NCBI GenBank assembly: GCA_023053545.1
Contig: JAKZAN010000005.1
Span: forward strand, 3,224,001 to 3,288,000
DNA length: 64,000 bases
Source of the DNA: Lepidurus packardi
Lineage: Eukaryota; Arthropoda; Branchiopoda; Notostraca; Triopsidae
Direction of reading: 5' to 3'
Part shown: in pieces, positions 23,362 to 35,100 of the stretch
Layout of the letters: each line of letters begins with the position of its first letter
Numbering within the stretch: the first letter of the stretch is position 1
Made by a program: the position numbers and the translations under genes
Notes under the pieces: generated by a model
Told to the model about the DNA's origin: nothing
The model's database searches: none
What the model saw: only the letters and a program-made list of their open reading frames with translations

Positions 23362-25354
23362 TTAATGAATAGCCGGTGTTGGACGATTGATAGCAACCAC
23401 CACTACACGCTTGAGTTGTTCGTACGTGATCCACATGCAAATGTTCCAGCTGACCAAACGAGAGAAGGATGGGACGAACCTAAAGAAAAAGTACATTTCA
23501 AAATTTCTTTCGAAAATGACCAGCAAACTGTGACCAGACAGGATTGACGGAATGAAACAACTGACTACAACCAAAAGTAAAATAGCAAAAGTACGATTAC
23601 TTACCCTTTATAGAAAGCAGCCGGCCCTTCTTTGGCAAACATACGGATTGCACAATCGATGGCTCCTCTATACTGGCCTGCAGGAGCGTTCATGAAACGC
23701 GTTTTAACAACATCGACCGGAGAAGCCACAACGGTCGTGCAAAAACCCGCTGCTACCGCGGCGGTGAAATGACAAGGTATTCCGTCTCGCAGGTTCATCT
23801 TCAGGAGAAGAAACTCTTTAAACATATCGTAGCACACAATTTCGGCTACGTTCACGATCGCGTTACGGCTAACGTTGGGCAAAGTACCTACAACAAATAT
23901 AACAAGAACTTATTAAAACCCGTCTGTATCACTTGCAGAACCATTACGCAACGTACCTTTCCAAAGACCAGCCATGCCTTCTTGCTTAGCAATCATTCTA
24001 TAGGCATTTAGCGTACCCGAGTACCTAACGCCGCTTCCGGGCGTGGTACGGGACTGTGCTTGCATGCGTACTTTGACGACATCAGTTGGTTGAGCTAAAA
24101 GGACAGCCAGGCCGCCAGTGGTGATTCCAGCACAAATGCGAATTGGGATACTCGCCGTGGTGTTAGTCGAGCGGCCTCCTATAACAACACACAAATAAGC
24201 CCCAACTTAATTTGTTTCATGTAAACTTACCGTTGAGCGCATTCTGGTACAGAGCCTTAATGGAGTCATACAATCCAAGACGGATGGATGCAAAGCACAT
24301 TTGGCGCTGCAAACCAGCGTTCAAACCATTATACAGACTCCTACGAGAAGAAAAAGTACAAATGCCAAGTTCCAATTTTACTGGAAGAAAAAAAAAATTG
24401 TTGAAAAAAAAATTCCGTTACCTCGCGCCTTCTTCTCGAGTAATGGTAAGTACAGTACCAAGCATTCCCTTGTAGTGTGGAACCGCTTGTGGCGCCAAAG
24501 TTGACGGTCCGTGCAGAAATAGGGAGCCACCTTGGGAAACCGTAGCCACAATAGGTCGCACATTCTCGCCTTGGATCTGTAATTAACGTTAACGCCTAAT
24601 TAGTCAGGAAATTGTGGGACAAGGTTAGGCAAGGAAAATAAATCAGACATTATCCCATACAATTTGGCATGCTAGTGACCTAGTAACGTCTTCTCTGCTC
24701 TTCAAAGTACAATGTTCATCTATGATTAGCCCTTAAAGAAAAATGACGCAGTTGCCAGCCGCATCCGACATCTAGGTTGCACGCATAAAACAAACAAAAG
24801 GATGCAACTGAGGAAGAGTTCCAGACAGTGAAAGCTGCTTTAAACTGGTCGGACTAAAACAAGAATAAGAGACTTGACTACCCTGAGAAACACGGTATAT
24901 GCAAATAGACTGGACCTGTGTGGATCACCGACGGGAAGAATAAAAGTAAGCGGATAGCGGGAACACTCTAAGGACCACACCCGAACAAAAGGGCAAAAGT
25001 TTTCCTACAAACGTTCAATAATATTAACTGATTATGGTTCAAGGTTATACCCACACTACAAGGGCACTCTATACATTGTTCCCTTATCCTTTCGTCTACG
25101 AAACCTTTGAACTGTAAGTTTACCTTCGCATTTTGAACTCGTAGCGTGCTTTATGGCCACAATTACAAAACAGATAGTCATGAAAAGATACGAAACCATT
25201 CCTATACCTGCAAGCGCACTTTGGCTGTGTCAAGTGGAAAAGTAATCAAATCTGCGACACAGGCCGCTGTTCCCGCAGTCAACAATTTGACCGGCAATGA
25301 CGGCTCTTTCAAGGGCACTCCCGAGACGGGCGTCGCAGCCGTAATAGGAGCCAT
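23362..25354 (-). CDS. Mitochondrial uncoupling protein (SLC25, UCP1-3 clade)
   Basis: Inner-membrane carrier of the SLC25 family; UCPs allow regulated proton or anion leak. Six exons 5' to 3': 25354-25208, 24576-24422, 24340-24231, 24178-23957, 23887-23605, 23479-23362; 344 residues, about 30 more than vertebrate UCPs. The extra length lies mainly in the N-terminus and in loops after the first helix. All three carrier signatures are intact: [10 protein letters not shown] (residues 40-49), [10 protein letters not shown] and [13 protein letters not shown]-specific stretches include [39 protein letters not shown] and [16 protein letters not shown]. These place it with UCP1-3 rather than UCP4/5. 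I leave the symbol open because the invertebrate member is equally related to UCP1, 2 and 3. Intron 1 (631 nt) holds nothing recognisable. The 5' UTR seems to be spliced (see the promoter entry). Confidence 0.93.
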
Positions 25355-27489
25355 TTTATTTTAGATTCAAACCAGCAATGAGGCAAGTTTAAAACTCGAG
25401 ACGTAAGTCTATACAGAAAAACGTAGTATGTTGGATATATGAATTTGATTGGTAAATAGCGTTACCTTGTAAAGGATTGATGAAAACGTAGCTAGGAAAA
25501 TAAGATGAATCTAAGCTGTGGCTAGCTCAAGACTCGCGGAAATCATCGAAGAGACGCAATAATTCGTGCCGCGTGTAGTACGAACTATTGTGGCGATGAC
25601 AGCGAGAAAGGAGCGACCAAGGTCGACAGCCTGGTTTTTTATGTCCACGTGTAGTCCCAATGATCATACTATGTGTGTGCTAAGGATAAAGACGAAAAAT
25701 TACACTAAGCATTAATGTTACCATCCAGTGTGATAATCCATTGCTCACATTATAACAAAAACGTTCACTGTCTGAAAATACAGTTTAAGTGAGAAAGTTC
25801 AGGCGCAGAAATAATCTTTTTTCTTATTTTTTAAAACATTGTTGTCAGTATGTTAGCCTAGGTCACGAGAGGTCGATATGACCAAGCAAAACAAAACTGG
25901 ACAGACCGGATTGCTTTGTCCTTCTCCTTGTTTCCAAACAAGGTCTTGGCCCTGAGCTCTAAAAGACACGAGGTCAACGGTCAAACTGCACCAGAATACG
26001 GTGTTACTATGGTAACTTAAAAAAGTCTCAAGTAGGTTAAGCTTTCAGTTACATAACAGACGAGGAAGGTGTTCGTGGGCTTTCCTTGGCACCTTTCCCG
26101 TGGGGATAGCCCCAAAGAAATAAGAGACTAAGGGGAAAGGCAAGCGGTTCCAACCAGATCTGCTACGTTACGTTATAAGCCCCAATCCCCTTGATGGTTG
26201 TATCACTGACCATGTCCCCAACGTTAGTATAGTGTAACACTTTCGTTATGAAAAACGTCCTCCAAGAAATCGCCCAATAAATACCCAAGCGATTTGAAGG
26301 TACTTTTCTGAAAGCACTTCATTTTTCTGAAGAATCTACTTGCCATACTACAGCGAAAACTCTAAGGAGCAAACACAGAACTGCCACAACTAAGAAAGTC
26401 TAATTGCAATACAGATTTAACCTAACAGGAAAACTGAAGCTAGTTATCAGTTATAAATTATTATATCGCAACGAAGAACAGAATACCTGCAACAGAACGA
26501 TCACTTACCTTATCCAAAGGCCAAAGATATTTCTGCAGTGCTTGGCTTTGTAGCCGAAGCTCTTATATACAGCTCAGGCCTAACTGCCAGCTCCTTTGGA
26601 GTCCTGCCAGCCAATGGAAAAGCCAATGCTAAGGAGGTGTGTCTGCTCGCTTCGCCTGCGCTAAGGGACAGGAGAACGAACAAAAATCGTTAAGGTCTTT
26701 AGACTATGACCTCCATCTCTCTTTCAATCTAACGTAAAAAGAAAGGGAAGATTAACAGGTTTCCCAAGAAAATCGACCGAATAGGGCAACATCAGGAAAA
26801 CATTGCGTATTTGCCAGTCAAAGCAACATGTCAGTAGTCAAGTAAACACGAGGTTCGAGACTCCTTAAATTTTAAAACTTTAGCAGGTCTCGATCCTAAA
26901 ACAACATAACTCTTCCACTGGATATGAAAAGCTTTGCTAACATTCTTTGGCATGCAACTATGGTATCTATGAGAGAATGCGTAGCATACAAAGGGCTTAC
27001 TTGAATTGGTTGTTTACGCCAACTCTTCACTCCATAAAGGTGAATTCGGATTTAGATTGTGTACAACATGTTTCTGTTTTAGCCAAGTCTTCAAGCTCAC
27101 AAACAACTTTATACATTAAAAAACAAAGCGCAACTGCGTCCCTACTTGACCTCTGTGGGAAACGTCACTTTAGTCATTCCGTTGACACCGTTTTCCCTAC
27201 ATTTTTTTGGTGCCCAATAAAAAAGTAATTAGGCAAAGGAGACTGGAAGAATACCGAAAAAAGTATATCTATTTTCAACAATCGCTGCAACCAGCCTCGC
27301 AACTAGCCATTTCGTATAAGCGTGAAGAAAGGCAAAGCATGCGCTACTAGCGAGTTTAACAAAAGGAAAGTGGACGAACTGTTTTTAGGATAAAAAGCTT
27401 ACAATGTCACTTTACAAAATATCTGTAAAAAGGGGCAATGAATGTTCGATGATTTGGATCCTGTTTGGATGGGAAACGGCCAATTCTTG
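25355..27489. other. Uncoupling-protein 5' region and ClC-7 3' flank
   Basis: No coding gene seen. On the minus strand a probable 5' UTR intron of 57 nt lies at 25409-25465 (GTAACG donor, CTGTATAG acceptor) directly before the UCP start. A TATA box and possible first exon lie near 26509-26569. A 93-codon open frame at 26947-27228 (plus) has no domain character. Confidence 0.45.
26563..26569 (-). promoter_or_regulatory. TATA box with possible non-coding first exon of the UCP gene
   Basis: On the minus strand TATATAA is followed about 55 bases later by a consensus donor (AAG then GTAAGTGA; first intron base 26508). That would define a short leader exon at about 26509-26538. The next splice signals in the same direction lead into the UCP coding exon, so this is a candidate distal promoter. 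The link between them is inferred, not seen. Confidence 0.4.
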
Positions 27490-30400
27490 CTAGCTAACAA
27501 TAGGCATTTCCTCTAAGCGCAACCCACATTTTTTCCAAGACGCTCGGTAACGGGCCAAGTCTTTTCGTGTTACCATGCCAACAACCTGAAGAGGATCAGC
27601 AGAGCGTTAGTTAAATTCGTACATTCGTGAAGCGTGCAATCTCAGACCCATACCTCGTTCTGATCATTTGTAACGACCAGGTGACGGAGGCCCAGTGCAC
27701 GAAATAACTGATATGCCCTCGGAAACGAAGCATCCTGTGTTAGGTAATAGGTAGCATCGCAAGAAAAATTAAACTTAATAATAATAAGAAAAAAGTACAA
27801 GACTCGTACTTGAGAGATTGTGTAAGGCGCAGTGTTCATGTAAGCTCGCAAATCAACGTATTTTTCCAATTCCTCATCTGATAACCGTATATCCTGTCAA
27901 AAACAATAAACAATGAGTTCGAATTGTTTTTTTCATAGCAATTATCTAAGAAGTTTACTCCTAACGTTGGATAACGTGGATAACAGTCTCGAAAGACGGA
28001 TAAGGGTAAGGTGGACTGACCAGAACCTTCTTTATCGCAAAAAACTTTGTACCGTAGTAGGATAATGAGTTGGTACTTTAGAATTAAGCCCTTCAACCGA
28101 TTAAGACCTCCAACCGATCCCTCCGCAAAACGAAGCTTCAACGAAACACAGATAAAGTAAATGCGATATAAAGTATAAACAATCATATATACTGCACCTC
28201 GTTTTTTCCCGCAATTATCACAGGAAACGCATTATGTGTTGTACTATGCAGTATGCGCATAATGTTCGCCACTTTTTCAATTGGATAGAAAACAATAACA
28301 GGTTGCTTCATTACTTGGGAAGTTGAAATGATATGACTTAGATAGGGAGCACTCCAAGGAAGCATAGGCAGACCAGCTATCTTTACGTGGAGGTCGTATA
28401 TACCCTATATTATTAAAACCGTTCCAATATACTATTTTTCCGGAGCAGATTCTTCGGTAGCAAAAGCGATCTAGACCCAAGAAAGGATCAAATGAATGCT
28501 ACTTACGGTGTTGAATAAATCCCCTATCCATTTGGCAGTCATAAGAGTTAACATCAAGGGCAGGCCAAACGTAATATTTCCTTACAAAAATATTTTGAAA
28601 TGTGCTTCATCGAATCGAATAATTACCCGTAGTCTCAATAAGTATCACGGTTAAAGATATGGTCATACGGACAATCCCACCAAGTTGAGCAGCTGCCCCT
28701 ACCAAAGCGTACTTACAAGGATCTGCCCATGTCTATACAGATTTTTTTCACAATAAATAGGAATTGTAAAGTAAATAGTGAAAAGTATACAGAATTTGGA
28801 TTAAGCTGCTTCAAACCCATTCCTAATAAACGTCCCCAGGCTGCACCTGAGAGTAGGGCAGGAATAAAAATGCCGCTGGAAATACTCAAGCCGTATGTCC
28901 AACACGACAATGCAAAATAGAGAGCATAAAATAAAGCCACAGAAAGAGGTTTGTGTGTTCCTTAAAAGCACTAAATCAAGACAACGATATGCATTTAAAA
29001 AATTTCATAAAATACCCGCTGGATCATGGAATAAAGAGCGGACGCTAGCTTCGGGCGTTTGAAACCAAAGCGCTGCAACAGCGTTGAATTCACCAGGCTT
29101 GCAAAACATCTATAAATGTGAATATGGAGAACCAGTTAAAAGGGATTCAGCCACCGTAATCATGTATAACCTGGATAGGGTATTCGATAGGGTCTTCTCC
29201 AATAGGTTTGCAATCGTATATGAAATAAACCATGGCGAATCCCACACTTACCGTGGCGGCAGCGACCAAAAAAGCTTCCATGACTTTGGTAATATTGTGT
29301 TTCAAGTACCTAGTAAGGAAAACTACAGCTCTAATCGAAAAGTGAAGCAAACAAAGGGAAAAAGGTGGAAAGATGTAGGTTTACTTGCGCCTAAAAATTG
29401 TTAGGTAAAAGTTGCACTGATTAAACAGCGCTCCTAGGATACCTCCCACCACACCCATGGCTATAAAAATGGGAACTTCCCAAAGTTCAAAAGGCAGGTC
29501 TTCAAATTTGCCGAAATTCAACAACCCAGAATATGCCAATTCACCTAAATTACTTTATGGAATTATTCTTCATCCAACACTATCAAGTACAGACCAGGTC
29601 TTCCGTGGTAGGCGCTCAATACTACGTTCAAGGTAAACGCCGAAACCATGGAGCAAAAAAAGATTCTCCACGTTAAATGTTGGTTCCAGAAACTGGCGCC
29701 TTCTTCCAGACTAAACAAAACACCTCCAACTGGAGCTCCAAAGGCTGCCGCTACGCCTGCCGCTGCACCAGCAGCCACAAAGTCTCTTTTTTCGTGGTCC
29801 TCTCGAAAATATTTATAAAATCCAAAGTCCCATTTCATAGAGGTTGTTTTACCCTGAGAGAGACCAGCCGCTATCACAGCCCCAGAATGTACCATGGGTC
29901 CTTCCTGCAAATCGGGCACGAAAAAAACCCACGCAAATTAAGAAAAATCTATATAATGAGATGTAACAACTTTTTATAGTATATACCTTTCCCACTGCAA
30001 GGCCTGCTAACACTGAGCACACTACACCCAATGATTTAACGACAAGCGTTTTAAATCTGACTAATCTCGGAATATTGATTCCGTTTAGGTAAGATTTGAC
30101 CAGCGGAATACCACTCCCACCGGCTACAGGCTAAAACAATTTGACCATAACTTCAATTCAATTCTTCGTGACCTTATCAAAAATGCTTACTTCTATGTAG
30201 GTAACAATAAAAGAAGCAACAAGGACAAAACCTAGGCTTATAACAACCCATAAAGCATAGGGAATGTACAAGCAATCATCCGCAACACAATGGTCCATGT
30301 CTATAAATAGTATAAAAGAAAAAAAAATAATAATTACAGTGCGACATTGTCTTACATTTTTCAGGAGAAATGAGCCAATTCAAAGGTCCATACATTGCTT

Positions 30401-30983
30401 TAGAATTTTATACTTGTAACGGGATACTATGTCTATCACGATATCTATACAACAGGCGACTATGGCTGTACAGATCCCAATAAAGAAAACAGCCACCCAC
30501 CGGGCAGCATTTTGCTTGAGCACAAAGAAACTGCTATGTGATTGGTAATTGTTCTTGAATATCTCATTTTCGCACGGATCGTAATCTAGACTCTATGAAC
30601 ATAGATTATAATAAAGACAGTAACTTATTATAGTCTTACATCATAGCTTGATGATACAGTGCCTAAAATTTGATGCTGAATTTTTACGACTGTCAGACTT
30701 TCAGGTACTCCAAGCCGAATTTGCGAGTCCACTTTCTCATGAGACGTAATAAACGGAGCACAGTCGTCATCTTCTGCATGGTTAACTGCCGTATTCATCT
30801 AAAAAAGCGCACATATAATAATAATAAGCTGAAAGATGTATTATTTTAAGCACACTGATTTTTAGAGAAGCTTACTGTTACTCCAACATCTTCGCGATTT
30901 TCATTTTGTACAGATAAAGTTTTACGCGAGCCATTGGCAATGCACTTGGGATTAACGTTGGCCACTAAAACTTTTACATCCAT
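27490..30983 (-). CDS. CLCN7: ClC-7-type lysosomal chloride/proton exchanger
   Basis: Exchanges chloride for protons across lysosomal membranes, in vertebrates with the subunit OSTM1. Seventeen exons 5' to 3': 30983-30876, 30798-30640, 30592-30394, 30300-30191, 30130-29987, 29904-29595, 29544-29385, 29309-29171, 29109-29016, 28960-28791, 28732-28627, 28580-28507, 28404-28198, 28135-27959, 27893-27810, 27734-27654, 27585-27490. These give 805 residues, matching the vertebrate protein. Selectivity motifs GSGIP (197-201) and GKEGP with the gating glutamate (241) are present, as is the proton glutamate near 308 in [11 protein letters not shown]. That glutamate marks exchangers rather than channels. 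Two C-terminal CBS domains follow, the last containing GLRHLVV and [17 protein letters not shown] before helix B is typical of ClC-6/7. The donor of exon 6 is a weak GTCTGT, chosen because it preserves frame and family alignment. Confidence 0.94.
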
Positions 30984-32134
30984 TCTCTTAAAAAACTGGC
31001 GCCGAAATGTTTATGGTATTTTTGATAACCAAATTTAAAAGCATTTACAGACAAAAAGCAAGAGAAACATATTCAAAACAAATACAACGTGTTTTGTGTA
31101 TCATGTGTCAAGGTCACAATCTCTTACTCACAGAATTGAGCAACGCCCCTAGTGTCGTTCTCCGGTAGCACTATTAAGGCATTTTATATAACATAACTGC
31201 ATGCATCGTGCTTCCAAATTAATGACCTGAAGTAAATCAATATATCATTAGGTTTTTGATTCATTCTACTTAAAAGAATCATTTCATTTACAAGCTCACA
31301 TATCTACAAATTCAAATTTCACACAAAACGTAAAAAAAATTACAGGGAGCCTCGAATCTATCACTTTGGTCCCTCAAATGAATCTTTGTAACGATCGTTT
31401 AGTTAGAAAAAACAAGTAGAATATGCCTAAGTTTGTAACTGCATCAGATCTTAACAGCTGTAAAACTTTGATACAATGCTACAAGAAAATGTTTCGTACC
31501 ACGGGAAACGTCCCTATAACAAAAAATTTCTCATTGACAACTTCCCAATGGACGCATCTCTACACAGCACAGAAATATTGAATACATAAATGCCGAGTTG
31601 AAAACGCGCGGTACCATTTGCATAAACATTCGACGATTATAAAACATTTGTTAATGGTAAACAAATCATGTCACCGCGCTCCAATAAGACAAACTGTGGG
31701 ACAAAAGTAGTTATTTCTGTGTTCATTTGTTTCGTACGCAAGGCGAGAAATCTTCCCTCCATGAGATTGAGGACGGGATTATGCCTACGCAAGAATTTAC
31801 CAAAGAAAAATGGACCGACTAGGACACACCTCTTGCTCCTCGCTTTTTGCTATACCAAACACCAACGTGTCCGCATAAACCCGTAATTTCCACTTATGCT
31901 TTCTAGCGAGAATCAGTCCAACGTTTTCAAGCTCCATATCGACCGTTCACACTAAAAAACATAACCAGAAACATGCGTTACTATCTAAAACAATGGCTTG
32001 TAAAATGTTATGGAAATCGTCCCGCGACTTGCAAAAATGGCCAAATTGGAGAGAATTACTCAACGGACGGACAAATTACGCACACACACAAAAAAAAATC
32101 CCAGAACAACTTTGCCACTGGCCATAGTATTTTT
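30984..32134. other. ClC-7 promoter region and prominin 3' flank
   Basis: No gene or repeat recognised. The ClC-7 ATG lies a few bases after a TTTTTTAAG stretch that could be an acceptor of a 5' UTR intron. A 72-codon plus-strand frame at 31668-31886 has no features. Confidence 0.4.
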
Positions 32135-35100
32135 CTAAGCAGGTCCTGGATAATAGTACGGTGGAGGGCGTTCATACTCACTGCCCGCTGTTGGCAGGCC
32201 AGTAGGCGCTGTTGTGACGGTCACTTGCGATGGCGATGCCCGGGTAGGCGTGGTCAAAGAGGGACCCGCCGTGTATCGGGGTGGCCCATTGGTGTCCCAA
32301 GCTCTACATTTTGGAAAAGGGTAGGTTGTTTGGGAGAGAGTGGTAAGGTTAGGACAAAGGTAAGACCCAAGAAAAAGGTTCGAAGCGAGGACAGAAGAAA
32401 CAAACAAAAGCAGCACATATTGTTAATTTTGCCCAGTTTTCTCTCGTCAAAGTTTGACGTATTACTCGTGCTACTATTTACCTGGGAGCCATATCTTGGT
32501 AACGTCCAGGGTGTTTGAGCTCTCTATCAGAAGGCGCTACAACCGCCCCGCCAAAGCCGCTCCTTTGTGGAGCTCCGTTCCCATTTGCGAAGGAGTTGTT
32601 TGGAGTATCTCCGTCATAATAGGCGAAATTACTAGCGTGATCATAAGCACGAGGGTCAGTAGTGTGACGAGCACGGCGACCTCCGTCACGAACGCTGCGA
32701 AACAAGAAGGTCTATAAATCAAGCCAATCTGCCAGCGAAACTCAAGCTCTTATCAAACTACCCCCAACACATAAAGCTATAAACCCAAAGCACCATACCT
32801 TAAACATGCAGTAAGTAAATAGCAAGGCCAGATACTTTAGTAAGTCAAAAGGAAAAAAAATAAATAAAAAAAATAGGGCAGTTCATAATTTAGCAGCAAA
32901 GAAAAACTGACGGGACTTCCAATAAAAGAAGTTTTGAATCTTACTTGGCCAAAGCCAACGGGATGTTATCTCGGTCAGCATAGGCGTCGTACATGTACTC
33001 GCTTTGTACGTCGGATGGAAAGCAAGAAAGAAAGAGAATAAATCCCAATTACCCACTAGCCATTCAAGTTAACCGTACAAGTGAGCAATGAAACGGGAGT
33101 GGGAGGTGGCTCAGGCAAAGAAATGAACCGTGCAAAAGTTATTATCGCAATTACATTAAGAAACTTCAATTACTGTTCTACTAAAGGTCCTGGATATGGA
33201 TCAGACTTGCGATACAATTTCACTAGCGATACGGCCAAGGCCAAACAAGGCAAAAATAGTAGCAAACTCCATCCCACACTGGCCCACAATCCATTCTAAT
33301 TGAATAAACGTACAAATTAACCTCATTGCAATTTTAAATTTTCGTAGACTTACGAAAGGTTTGACAACAGCTTGACATAAGGCATCTGAAGATGCATTAT
33401 AGGCTTGGCTCAAGGGTCCGCAACGGCCTAATTTGTTAGTTACGTAGAATTCAACGCGGTTTGCATACGTCCCTAGGGCGTTGGCAAATTCAGCCGCAAA
33501 GTCTTTTGCCAACTGCAATAGAAGCACGTCAAAATATACTGGTATTGGGTGGTTAAAGTTAGCATACTTGTTCAAGCTTTTCGTTCCCTTTAGTCTTTAA
33601 AAAAACTTCAGCACGTTGCACTTGGTCAAGCAAGCTCGTGATGGCTTCCTGGAGGCTGGAATGGTTAAAACGGACGTTGTCTTGAAGACGTTGGACAGTT
33701 ATGCGTAGCCTGGTAGCCAACTGCGCCATAGGCGCAACATACGACGACTGCAAACTCGTCAACCACTTTGAAGTGTTGGACAACCGTAGAGCAGCCTGTA
33801 AAGTAGTACATAATACAAATTAGGTTTATGAAACATATAGGCGTATAAGAATGAATTCATTGTACTTACGTTTGAGTCAAAATCCCTCACAATAACAGCT
33901 GTCCCATTCAGATCTTGCGCCAAGAGTGTTAGATTAACTGCAGTCAACTGGTTCTCCAACTATAACAAAACATCAAATTAGGCCAACTCCAACATGAAAG
34001 CTATGCTTATAGCTTACCAAGAGAGAATGGTTGGTGAAATTCATATTGACCAATGCAGATTGTGCCAGTCCTCGCAACTGTTTTTGGGCTCTTTCGTTAA
34101 GTAAAACTACGTTCCCATCCCAAACTTGATTCAAGCCACCACTTATGCGCGAGACGATTTCACCGACAGACACGGAGGCAGCATGCTCTTTTAACGAGGC
34201 AACGTCATAAATACTAAACAAGTCCAAAGCTTTGTACAACGTCTCATTGCGATGGCAACGGTGCATCAATGACGAGAAGGACGCATTGGAATCATGGAAA
34301 ATTTCAGGGAACATTTTCTTGAAGTCCACAGTACGATCGAGCACTCTAGCAACGGGGTTGACAGCCCGAGCGTTGTGACTGGTTGGATCTTCGCAGGTCA
34401 ACTTCTCACTGATCCCTCCTAGCACAAAGTGCCCTGCCGCGAGCAGGAACAGAAGCCACGAAGCGAGATAAAACACGTAAACTCCCCTGCAAAGAAAACA
34501 TCATTCAGTATTTCTTCGTCACCAAGAAAATCGAAAAACGACCAAACGTCGGGAAAAAGTATAGATCGCAAAGCTTACGCCATGAGACAGGATGCTGCGG
34601 TGGCTTTGGTGCCACACTCATCTTCTCCATATTCCGTGGGTCTTTTGCAACAGCAACCAAACATGAGACCGAAGCAAAGACATAACAATATAAAAAGGAC
34701 CAGCGCACTCATCCCAATGCCCACATAAAATCTGGGGGGGAAAGAAGAAAAATTTTAGTTAGTTTATTTAATTTAAATTGGTTCTTGTTTTTCTTTCGTT
34801 TTTTTTTTTTTACCTATAGGGCTCATAAATATCGATGTAAGTTTGAACAGTGTCAATATTGCCAACAACTCGTGGCGACTGCAACAATCGAATGCCTTGG
34901 TCCGTAAACTGGCTTAGATTTCCAGCGACATTTTCCAACTGAATGCCTAGAGGGTTACCAAGATAAACACGGTTACTTTGCAACACAAGACAATACAGGA
35001 AAACAACATGCTTGATTAATTAATACTTTTAATTACCTTTTACTCGTAAGTGTCGCGTGACGCTGGGAATTTGCCTAGCTACAGCATTATTAGCACGTTC

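Noticed and set aside
26851-26895. tRNA-like GGTTCGAGACTCC segment
   Set aside because: No cloverleaf, A box or acceptor stem could be built around it.
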